Assembly: GCA_025766275.1 (NCBI GenBank) | Contig: JAFKAC010000110.1 | Coordinates: 62,001 to 126,000 of the forward strand | Reading direction: 5' to 3' | Length of the DNA stretch: 64,000 nt | DNA from: Lactarius indigo | Taxonomy: Eukaryota > Basidiomycota > Agaricomycetes > Russulales > Russulaceae | Shown here: positions 11,001-20,306 of the stretch, in pieces | Position numbering within the stretch: position 1 is the stretch's first letter | Layout of the letters: the number at the start of each line of letters is the position of its first letter | Program-made: the position numbers and the translations under genes | The notes under the pieces: model-generated | What the model was told of the DNA's origin: nothing | The model's input: only the letters and a program-made list of their open reading frames with translations | Database searches by the model: none

Positions 11001-11857
11001 TTGCGATCACGACAGTCTCCTGTCACATTTGGGGCTCTTGAAGCCCTGGGGGTTCAAAATAAGACTTTCAGGAACTTCCGTGTGAGGCTCGCGGCATGGT
11101 TGACTAACACAATGCCATTGTATGACTTCACTTTTGCACCAGGCTGTATGCGCGTTGAATTTCAGGCTGAAGACAAGGTGAGTTTCGCATCTAATCTGGT
11201 ATTTTGGCTCATAGCCTTTTAAGATCACGGAATACAGGTCGATGAAAGTATGTTATGAATCGATGGTCGACTGGAAACAATACCTGGACTACCTATATTG
11301 TAGCCCGCGATTCCATGGCCTCGAGAGACGCGATTTCGTTATTCTCAAGACAACAAATGGGTTCATTTTTGCGGAGCTTCTGTTTATATTCACCACCTCA
11401 GTCGCAGATTATACATTCCCTATTTGCCTGGTGCGCCCCCTTGACGCCGCAAGCCAACCACGGTCCAAGGATGTCAATTTGAGGCTTCGTCGTCTCCGCT
11501 CCAAGTCATCAACAGAGTTCTTTTTTGCGCAGTCAATTGTGCGTGGTGCGCCACTCATTCAAACCTTCGATAATATGTCTGGCGACTACTTCGTGATGGA
11601 TGTCGTTGACCACAGCGGCGACCTATTCATTCGTTGTAACGAAATATTCGGACGGCAATGTATTCGCAATTATATTCCATCTGATCCCATTTGGCTTATT
11701 CCCCTCTTAGGACTACTACATCGGAGACTAATGTACAAGGTAAGACTCATTTATCCATTTCATATTTCATTGGCTGATGCTTTCGTCACGGTATGCTTTC
11801 ACCGGTTAGTTGTTTAATTGTTCTGAACCGAAATAGCCACTCTCTTGTCGACAGTAA
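8055..11857 (+). CDS. Plavaka-like transposase (multi-exon)
   Basis: ATG 8055 begins MPKASQSPSKVKKCQLCR with an N-terminal C2HC-type finger (CQLC...HIKKC). About a dozen or more short GT-AG introns separate conserved blocks. These include EPWRPFFQTREDFLFSE, TFEIPYRPLWDWAVDLI, DEPWTAGSFWNFQ, PLCFILYADKSKLSSFG, KAYPVIARCANLPAEIR, GGGRIVGWLPDI, GKMPCPICFVPDHQLAD and VFWHVNNSDPYRALSFDRLH, then the C-terminal DWKQYLDYLYCSPRFHGLER. The order matches the Plavaka family of agaricomycete transposases, grouped with CACTA elements (established knowledge). The last long exon ends at 11739 (TACAAG|GTAAG). A final exon 11837-11857 gives PLSCRQ and a stop, which is my preferred end; reading through would stop at 11817. 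I see no definite frameshift, so it may be functional, but the splice model is hand-made. It lies inside TIRs, as expected for the autonomous element. Confidence 0.8.
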
Positions 11858-12997
11858 TGAAAAATCGATCTAAGTGGTCATCGTCATTGATGAAAACTTG
11901 CGCAGAACGACAACCAAGTTCGCAATCGTGCTCTTAGGGTATTGAGACCAGCCGCCGCCAGAGATTTCTCCGATGGTAAGCAGAAGCCCAAGATACGCCA
12001 ACTCTGCAAGAACGTGCAGAAGGCCATACGAGATGCCGCATCACGTCTGCTAGCATTCATCAGAATTGGGGGGTCCACGCCGAGTCCCGCTGGTACCCCA
12101 CACGCTCCGCCGTCTCACGGGATATCTGGCGGTACCTCCTTGGCCTCCGTGACGCTCGCGGTGAGTTTGCCGAGCGTGTCCTTGAAGCCATCAGGCGAGG
12201 TACACTGCCGAAGTCGCCAAATTAAGCGTGGCGAACGCGGATCTTAGCCAGTTGTGCGCGGAACTAGAACACGAGCTAGCCCAATCCCGCAAAGAGGTAC
12301 ATTTTGCCACGGAACGTGTCGACAGTGCTAACAATCAACACCCCACGTAACATACCGCCTCCTCCCAGACAACCTTTCGCGAGCACGCACGCAGTTTCCG
12401 CAGGAACTGATCGAACGTCACCGCACATCAACGAGAACACATCTGAGCCAGGCGTAAAGGGGGGTACCTCACAGGGAGGCAGAAACCATAAAGACACCCA
12501 AACGCGTGCGCATTCCATCCAACTACGAACAATCCAACTTCACTATACTATTGCTAAGGGTTGTTATTCCCCATTCCTGCTGCCCGCGAACGCGTACGCA
12601 GATCTGACGCGCAGGAGTCGTCAAATTGATGGAGGGAGAGTCAGCCTGGGACAGCAGGCAAGCGCAGAAGACCCACCTATTGTTGCGCTCCGGCACGGGC
12701 GCAGATCGAACATCCGCACGGAGAATCGCCTCGGGGCGGGTCGGTTTCTTGAACTGGGGTGGGGGGCGGCGCCGGCGGCGGGAGGGCCGCAGGAGCAACA
12801 GGACCAGGGTCCACTTAGGCGAGGTTCGAGTCAGCCAATTCGCCTTCCCTGCAGATTCGAGTGCGAGTACTCACCGACGTTCAACACGATCCGTCGACGC
12901 TTTCGCGGGGTGTCCGGGAGCTGCTCTCGTTTACGTGTATTCGAGGGGTTCATGATCAGTGGTTGACGAAGGAAAACCGACGATGGTTGGCGCTCGT
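11858..12997. other. Coding-like scraps downstream of transposase
   Basis: Several protein-like frames with no recognised family. Plus strand 11908-12060 reads NQVRNRALRVLRPAAARDF. Shifted frames follow: ESRWYPTRSAVSRDIWRYLL, LRDARGEFAERVLEAIRRG (to about 12223) and a coiled-coil-like DLSQLCAELEHELAQSRKEV (12234-12348). Minus strand 12951 down begins MNPSNTRKREQLPDTPRKR, goes across a plausible 26-bp intron into GELADSNLA, a TAA, and a Pro-rich tail ending CGCSICARAG. These may be further captured exons. The alternating frames argue against one intact gene. Confidence 0.35.
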
Positions 12998-13805
12998 CTA
13001 GTCGGGAAACCGCGCGCAGCGCCAACGTCCGCTTATTACTAACTTCGACTTTTTTGTCGCCTCGACCCCTGCGCGTGTGCGCTCCTGCTTGCCCTTGCCA
13101 TTCCCCAGCATCTCTTCAACGATTTCGGCCCACACGCCTCTGACGAACTCACTAACAGCCCTGCGGACCTTGGCGTCTTCATCAAAAACAAGTATGCGCA
13201 GTTTCTCGCGCTGTTCATCCTCGAGTAGTCGACGCGCAGCGACAGCACCGATGACAGCAACGTGAACAGCGAGCTCCATGTCCCACGCCGCCATCTCGAC
13301 AAGACGAGGCTTGAATCGTTCTGTGAAGGTCTGTATGGATCCGATGTAGTCCGTGTTCTCGTAGACGCCAGAGAGTGATTTGACAGCCTCCAGACGGACT
13401 TAAGTATTAGAATCCGAGAGGACTCACCCGACGTAGCGAAGATACGTGCCGTCAAGGAAGTGGCCAGGGTATTTTTGAACCATAAACCGATGGAACGAAC
13501 GCACTCCGCACGAATAGATGGGTCCAGATCACGATAACGGTTCACGAAAACGCGATGGAATTGCTCATGTAGGAAAACCAACCGATCTCAACGAACAAAG
13601 CGTGTACCTATCTACGAGCTCCTTCAAGAACTCGGCCAAATTTGTTTTCCGCTCGCGCACCTCTACCGCTCTATTCTCCGGCTCTTTCTCTCGGCTAGTG
13701 GTGGCCATGGTCTTGTTTCTCGCCGTACGTTTCTTCTCCCCAGCCCTTTGCCTACCCAGGACACCGGCCTCCTTATCTACAAAAGCAGCGACATCAGTAA
13801 TATTT
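12998..13805 (-). pseudogene. psc3: Captured SCC3/STAG cohesin fragment
   Basis: SCC3/STAG is the cohesin regulatory HEAT-repeat subunit. Exon 13805-13608 encodes ITDVAAFVDKEAGVLGRQR and NLAEFLKELVDR. After a 44-bp intron (13607-13564) exon 13563-13002 encodes VFVNRYRDLDPSIRAECVRS, then YPGHFLDGTYLRYVG, VLSDSNT, VRLEAVKSLSGVYENTDYIG, FTERFKPRLVEMAAWDMELA, VAVIGAVAARRLLEDEQREK and FVRGVWAEIVEEML. This is collinear with the STAG domain region of fungal SCC3. It is broken by a one-base loss in an A-run (about 13472-13476) and two in-frame stops, TGA 13424-13426 (expected TGG, Trp) and TAA 13400-13402 (expected CAA, Gln or CAC/CAT, His). About 240 of more than 1,000 residues are present. Certain in family; clearly non-functional. 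Confidence 0.85.
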
Positions 13806-14182
13806 CTAGAGCAACGACAGTATTAGCTGTATATCGAAAACACGTTGTGATGAGGACATGCAAGTAATCCAAGTTTGGATGATTGCCATCACGTCCGTCG
13901 TAATATATAGCACGCCAATCTCGGCGGCAGAAACAACGAGACGTTCAAAGAATTCTGAGGGCCCTCTGGCAATTATAATTTGATTATAATGTACCTTCTC
14001 AATCGTGCGACTTTATTATAATACGTTGTCTCCCTTATGATAGTCTTATGATAGCTTGTAATTGTTGGTAAGTCTTATGATATTTATAATTACAAGCAAC
14101 GTGCTTCTAATGTGCTTTTAAGACCTTAATAATGCCTTGAAATTACCTTACAATCTTAATTATAAGCCGGTTCGATTATAAG
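13806..14182. repeat. AT-rich subterminal region, right
   Basis: From about 13,960 the sequence is dense in TTATAAT, ATTATAA, CTTATGATA and AATTATAA words, like the left subterminal region. No gene seen. Confidence 0.6.
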
Positions 14183-14203
14183 GTGCTCCGGGATTTTGCG
14201 ACA
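14183..14203 (-). repeat. Right terminal inverted repeat
   Basis: GCTCCGGGATTTTGCGACA at the right end is the inverted partner of the left TIR; followed by CC (14204-14205), the target-site duplication. Confidence 0.85.
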
Positions 14204-14441
14204 CCGTGGTGAAAAGGTTGTCAAGCGTGCCTCTGTCTTCTTCAACAAGATCTCGACTCTCAAAGATCAACAATGGGACGACATCCTCGAAAAGGCGCTA
14301 GCCTTTCACTCTATTATTGGGAAGCAGCGGGCAACAATGAGGGACTCGGAGGTTGAGATGAAAGAACTGAAAGGGGAGGCCAATACTGAATCAGATGATA
14401 ATGACTTACTTGACCCGCGGTATGACACCCCTGTTGAGTAG
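14204..14441 (+). pseudogene. 3' part of host ORF split by the transposon
   Basis: Open frame RGEKVVKRASVFFNKISTLK, QQWDDILEKALAFHSIIGK, then an acidic tail (ESDDNDLLDPRYDTP) and a stop at 14439-14441. It has no start of its own; it continues in frame from 3941-4085 once the element and one CC copy are removed. Not recognised; charged and helical in character. Its preservation suggests the insertion is fairly recent. Confidence 0.6.
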
Positions 14442-15640
14442 AGCATTGTCATTGTAAACACAGAGTAGAAGTAAATAGAGCGTCAGGTCTTGCTCCCCCC
14501 CCCCCCCCCTCTCCACAAAGTACTTGCGCCCCTCAGCAGACGGTCATGATTGTAACAATGGTCATTAGCGCTTCTTCTGCCTCTTCCTCACATCTGTCAA
14601 CATCATCCAACCTCCCTGGAATCACAGCAAACGGGATGAAGATGGGTAAACCAATGCACATGTATTCGGAAACAAGGGTGTGGTTTCATATAGGGGCGAA
14701 CCCGTAGCTACCACAGAAAATGATAAGACAGAAACCGAAAGTAGAGGACGGTGGCAGTGGGTACGAGTTGAGGAGGTGCGGAGTCAATCAAAATTTGAGA
14801 CAAGGCGGACGGGATGTGGAAGGAGGGAGTAGCAAGACGCACAGACAATGAGAATCAAATTGCAAAGAACAATATCCAAGACATGAAAGATGGGGACCAG
14901 TGTCATTGCTGACGACAACGGACGCACTAACATTACCAAAATATTAGCAAAACTTTTACAGAAAGTCAACCACGCCCTTACCAGAGAAAAAGGGGGCGGT
15001 GTGGCCAAGGTATTCGATGGGCAAAGCGAGTTGACATCATGATGGTGAAAGGAGGTTGACGACGCAAGAAGAAAGTGGGTGTATGAGATCAGAATGATGC
15101 AAACAAAGGTGACTTGAGACATGAGGACGCACGGTCTGTGGCCAAGGTGATAGTTTGCAGTGAACTGGTACCATCGTTGTCCATTTTCGTGGTTGCAAGG
15201 AGAGATCAAAGGAGTAACAGGAAGAAAGCGCGTGCGAATGGACGAGAAGAACGACGAGCAAGGTGATCGATGGTCACCAGTCACCGGCCATCCAAAAATA
15301 AATCACGTGCCCGACCGCTGCACTAGTTGCTAACTTCGTCGCTTCGCCGACATCTTGAGGCTTGTTGCAGTGTTCGCTCCACTGTAATCGTTTCCCTTTC
15401 AAACGCCTTGGCCACTGCATTGGGAAATGTGTGTGTGTTTTGGTGAAGTTGACTCAGACATGAATCCACACCCGTGCCTTTTCCTTCTTCGCATTGCCAC
15501 TGGCCTTTTTTTTTTATACTCCCACCTTAACATCATGAGCGTACAACTTGTGAGCCCATCTTCAAGTCAGTTGAAAATTTTCAGGCTGATCATACTCAGG
15601 GTGGGGTATCACGATGATACGAGGTAGAAAGGGGCACCAG
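14442..15640. other. Intergenic stretch with poly-C tract
   Basis: A C-run of about 13 at 14497-14509. Minus-strand ORFs (for example 14784-15284) have no family signature and look fortuitous. Nothing else recognised. Confidence 0.4.
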
Positions 15641-15698
15641 TCTCCGTTCTCACTATGGCCAGGGTTCGTCCGTTTACCACCTGAGTTAATCACGCCCA

Positions 15699-18600
15699 TT
15701 GACTGATGCGTCTCTATATCAGAGTATATGGTCACTGGTCGTAGACTCCGGTGCTCAAGCCCGAATCTTTTCGTTCGTTTCACTGCAATTTAGGTATGTT
15801 TTCTACCTTAGGACCTTTTTTGCCGCGTCCACCTCTTCGCTGCATGGTATACCGGCTTCGTTACAGCTTCCGTCACCTCCAAGTGCCATATTCTTGTCCC
15901 CGGACGGCGCTTGCCTTATCGCTCTTCACACTCAAGGTGAACAGCCGTCGTTCACTGCGTACCATTGGGAGACCTTCGGCTCCACTGCCGGAATTGCCTT
16001 GGATGTTCGGCACTTCCCCCTGCAAGGTGCTGTCCTGACGTCTCTAGTCAGGCGGGTAAGCGTCTTTCTCCTTGGTCTTGACGTAGATGCGTCATCTGTT
16101 AAGTCCATCGCCACTGATATCACGAAGAAGCTCACAGAATTCATGTTCAAAGAAAACGGCAGCAGAAACGCCTCGAATAACAAAGCGTGCCACACACTGC
16201 ACAACAGCTTGCTCAACTGCCACGCTGAAGTCTGGTCCCGCTACCTGGTCCTCGTTGCCATGAGGCGCCATACTGTCACATCCCTAAGTGAGCACAAGCA
16301 GAAGAGCCTAACTTTCATTACTGATGATGACTCACGACCTTTTAACGCTTACTTCTCGGACCTTATTCAGGCATTCGAAAAAACCACGAGGAAGCCCACT
16401 GGCGATGAGCTTCGCCATATCAAGGTATCTGTAGATCAATTTGGAACGTTCAGGGACAAAGTGGTCTTGGACCCAGACTGGGACGTGTCCCACTACCGTG
16501 TTGGAGTGGCTCGTCGACGTCTTTTGCCTCATCCCGATTCACATCACCATTTGCCGTGAGAACCGATTCGTTCCATTGGCGAATGGGGTGCTGTCTTTGG
16601 ATTTGGAGCGAACTCTACTTGGCGCTGAGGTCAACAAGATAGTAGATAAACTATCGTTCGGCTGGTATGAGTCGATCTTTCAGTCGTATATGGTAACTAA
16701 GGTACAGTAGAATTCTCAGGTCGGCGTGTGTCTTGTGGCGTTGACGCCATCACCAACAGCCCGTAAAGGTTGTGTCATCCATGGGCCAACAATCCGTGGG
16801 CAAGAGTTTCGCGTTGAACCATCTTCTGGGCACATCGTTTGTTGGAAGCGGCATGCGGACCACAGGTATGCTTTCTCCCTCCCGCCGCACTGGTCACAAG
16901 TGGTTGGTCTAAGTATGCAGAGGGAGTGTGGATGTCCGTAACGCCTACAGACGAAGCACTCATTGTGGCTCTCGACTTCGAAGGTCAGTTTGACTATTTT
17001 CTGCGTTGTCACGTCTGCTTCACGATCGAACTTTAGGTGTCGATAGCGTTGAGCGGTCACTTCAAGAAGATACGCTCCTCGTCTTATTCAACACTGGGAT
17101 ATCGAACCTTGTGCTTGTCCGTACCCTGACCTGGACACTCTCACTGTATTAAAAGGTGCCCTTCCGGAACAACTTTGCGTCTAGTCGGGACATCAGCGGG
17201 CTTTTCCAACCTTTTCAGTCTTGCGCATCGGTCTTAGATCCGGCAGCGAATCCATCGCTCTTCCAACCCACGCTCGTTATTATCATCAAGGCAGGTTCTT
17301 AGTAACAACAGCTCTCTACACTCCGTAATTCTTTTCTTAGGACGTCGTAGAGTCGGACAAGGTCGAGATTACTCGCGAGTAAGGTCCTTTATTAATTGCA
17401 CACGATATTTCGTAAACGTGTCCATTCGCAGGTTCTCTCTCAAGTTCCAGAAGATCGTGCAGCAGGAACAAAGAGCTGATTTTATCTTGCGCCTGCAACG
17501 TGGGAGGTTGAATATCATACCATGGCCGGTGATCGAATCAAGGGAATTCTACAATCTATTCTCGACACTCAAGAGACGGCTAGACCTACAAAGTGTCTCG
17601 CACCCCACCGCAGGAGAATTCCTTCATACGATCAAAACCCTGATGGCGAAATTGAAGGTACACTTCTCCAAACTCGCCCTCCATTTGTAGCTTAACATCT
17701 CCCAACAGGCAAATGACTGGGGCGCCCTTTCTCGTATGTTGTTCCATCTCTTTTTGTTTGTCGTGTTCATCCTTCCTAACAGAAACCATGATTGAGCACC
17801 ATGCCAAAACGCTCTCCACCCGCCTCCCGATTGCGCTTGCGACAGGATTCTCTGAGATCGAGCCCGATTTCGAACCATTGAAGGTTCAGTGGTTTATCAA
17901 TTCGGGTCGCGTCAAATTTCTAATTATATCTCCAGAACCTTGACACCGACCTCGAAGTCGAAGGCAACTATACGGACGCGCGCTTCGCCATCTCAGGGCG
18001 TGAGCAGATTTCACCAATGGACGTTGAGAAGCATCTTTCCGTCTTGCTTGAGTCTTGGAATCAGAGCTTTCCACGCCAATTTACGCCCGACTCTGAGTGG
18101 ATAGAGGGATTCGTGTTGCACCTCCACGGGTTGATCGACTCGCGCGTGAACTACGTCCGACTCTGGCTTGATTCCAATCTAGAACGATTCCAAGATGGTC
18201 ACGCTACTATCGAGGACCTCCTTCGAAGGCTCGATACAAAGGCTCAATAACATGGTCATCGAGATGAGGGCGAACGTCCAACTATGTGGCATCCAATGCG
18301 CATTGTGTCATCTTCTCTGTGTCCGCGGCCGCTTGCATGAAGGGGATCACAGTTGCAAAACCATTCACAGGTGTGCGCACGAGTGCAAATTCTGTAAGGG
18401 TAGCTCCAAGCCTTGTGGTTCACTGTACGTTCTATGCCCTCTGGTATTTACTCTCCGCTCAACATGGCCAAGTGCGGGACATCCTGGCGAGCATGTGTAC
18501 GTGGTTTGCCCCATTCGGTAATGCGATTGCTTATCAGCTCACAGTTGTGTGGTCAATGCTCATTTGTGTGGCGAACCATGCGCCCTATTGGGGAAGCGAG

Positions 18601-20012
18601 GCTGCTTGGACGATTGTACCGAAGTGAGCTACTGCGACTTTGCTTGAGCTACAGGCTGCTCACACGTTCTCAGGTTTCAGGTCACGTCGGAGACGAGCAC
18701 AGGTGTTTGGCGCTTGTTCACATGTGTGGCGAGGTACGACCTGATTCATCTGCGTCGTTAAAAATCTCATTATGGTCGCACGAATTCCTAGCCTTGCGCC
18801 CTCCAGGAGATGAAAATATTAGGCGGGAAAACTTATTCATGCCCAGAAAGCTGTTCTATTCCTAGGCACATTCCTTTAAAAAGTGTTTTAATCACCAGCT
18901 AACGCGATTCTCTTCAGTGACCAAGAACACACGGTACATTCTTGCGGTATGAGATTGTGCCCGGCATCGTGCGAACTTTGTAAACACCTCTGCGTCCAAC
19001 CTCACCTCCATGGGGCCATGCCCGGCGAAAGCCACCTATGTGGGTAGGTGTTAACTTTCCTGCTCTGTAAGTGTGTCCAGACCGACAAATTGTACCACCA
19101 GTGAAGTGCATTCACGTTCGGCACTGTGCTCAGCTCCAGGAATATGTCAAATTGACACAGCGCCTATGTCTGTCGAGGCCACGTTCACCGGCAGACACGA
19201 GACGTTCCAATATACCAAGGTGAAAATACAATGTGCTTGTCTACTAGCTCGTCGCTGATCTCGCCGTATCCCTTGCATAGTATACACAAGGTTTGTCCAG
19301 AGCCATCTACACTTAGCTCACTCTGACGTGTGAACAGTCGCAAAGCCGCTGCAGTGCGTCAAGACCATTGAACCAGGACGAATGTCGCACGCAGGTCCCC
19401 ATATCCACGGCAAAGAAAAACAGATATTCCACTTTTGCGAGACTCGGTACGCAGTGATATTCTATCAGCGCTTTGAATAACGGAAACCGAATCCGCACAG
19501 GTGCCAGAATTGTGGCTACTTTTGTACTCTGCCCCTCGGTGAGGTGATCTGTTCTATAAGTTGTTAGATATGCTGACTTCGGTGTCTCTCAAGGTCATAC
19601 CCAGCAAGAACACGAAACTAGTCAAGGTTCGATGACGCAGACTCGCTGGGCTATTGACGGACCGGACGATACCAGACTCGAATTGGGGGGTCGCAAGTTC
19701 TCTGCCAACGACGAAGGGGCACCTATGATGTGCAACCTCGTTTGTTCGTCAATGGGTAGACATGTCCACATCGATTATTGCCGCTCTAGAGAGAATGCGC
19801 CTTATGAAGGAGCCGAAGTCCAACATATCAACGCAAGGATGGTCCCAAACCCAGACAAACGTAAAGACGCCATCACGCACAGCCTTTACCGGCGTAATAG
19901 GGGTATGTTAGATACATTATTTATCCGTCTTTTTCCCTGGCTTAATGTTCATTTACAGGATTCAAAGGTCACCATATCTATCTTTTCCGCCTCAATAGAA
20001 ACTGAAGTGTGA
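15699..20012 (+). pseudogene. VLIG/GBP-like large GTPase with Cys-rich repeats, broken
   Basis: The order resembles large fungal proteins with a VLIG/GBP-type G domain followed by Cys/His-rich repeats; that family identification is from memory. Visible blocks: SVFLLGLDVDASSVKSIATD, AFEKTTRKPTGDELRHI, WLVDVFCLIPIHITICRENR, LLGAEVNKIVDKLSFGWYES. The G1 loop GQQSVGKS lies at 16784-16809 and a switch-II-like ALDFEGVDS near 16972-17045. Then come QEDTLLVLFNTGISNLVL, FSLKFQKIVQQEQR, IIPWPVIESREFY, NYVRLWLDSNLERFQDG, the Cys repeats (CGIQCALCHLLCVRGRLHEG, CAHECKFCK, CGEPCALLGKRGC), and a last block AIDGPDDTRLELGGRKFSAN. Disruptions: a frame change near 16502 between SHYRVG and EWLVD, and a 13-bp partial repeat near 18228-18245 (AGGCTCGATACAAAGGCTC). 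No proper ATG opens the first block. Predicted role, if it was active: cytosolic GTP hydrolysis, function unknown. Confidence 0.6.
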
Positions 20013-20306
20013 ATCAGGTGTGACTGGCCACCAGTGAAAATCATGAATCGCGCGCGCCAAGCACGATTCACGATTCACGGGCGCCCTGGGCGGGGCTCGA
20101 AATTCACGCGACTTGGACTAAGACCTGGGGGATTCATTTCCGGTGCAAATAGCAGAAAACAAAAGATGCGACTAATACTGCCGCGCTGTATTCTGTAACT
20201 GGAAGGGCAACTGGTGCGCAGAGGCGCCCAGGGTGAACCTAGTTATGAGTGTGCATATACATACGACATCTTCCCGCACATTCGCTCCCTGCTTCACTAC
20301 CCATAC
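20013..20306 (+). promoter_or_regulatory. Probable promoter of the Ser/Pro-rich gene
   Basis: GC-rich interval with repeated ATTCACG/GATTCA words (20052-20105). Followed by the gene start at 20307. Function inferred from position only. Confidence 0.35.

Larger units (their letters stand above)
4086..14203 (+). mobile_element. 10.1-kb CACTA/Plavaka-like DNA transposon with captured genes
   Basis: The left end TGTCGCAAAATTCGGGCGG (4086 on) and the inverse complement of the right end, TGTCGCAAAATCCCGGAGC (from 14203), form terminal inverted repeats. Both are followed by AT-rich subterminal DNA dense in TTATAAT/ATTATAA. The flanks carry CC at 4084-4085 and 14204-14205, a 2-bp target duplication as in CACTA-type elements, although the ends do not read CACTA. 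Deleting the element plus one CC restores an open frame. Contents: shugoshin-like fragment (-), DUF6698-like gene (-), SPT6 fragment (-), Plavaka-like transposase (+), unassigned coding-like scraps, SCC3/STAG fragment (-). The boundaries are well supported by the TIRs, TSD and frame together; the superfamily rests on the transposase. Confidence 0.85.

Noticed and set aside
13403..13430. Intron between the two SCC3 frames (GTGAGTCC...TTAAG)
   Set aside because: Reading straight through gives VLSDSNT, the expected SCC3 residues, flanked by two stops at Trp and Gln/His positions; so these are mutated codons, not an intron.
4086..14203. KDZ or classical CACTA assignment of the transposon
   Set aside because: KDZ elements usually make longer target duplications, and the ends here do not read CACTA. 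The 2-bp CC duplication and transposase blocks fit a Plavaka-type CACTA relative better.
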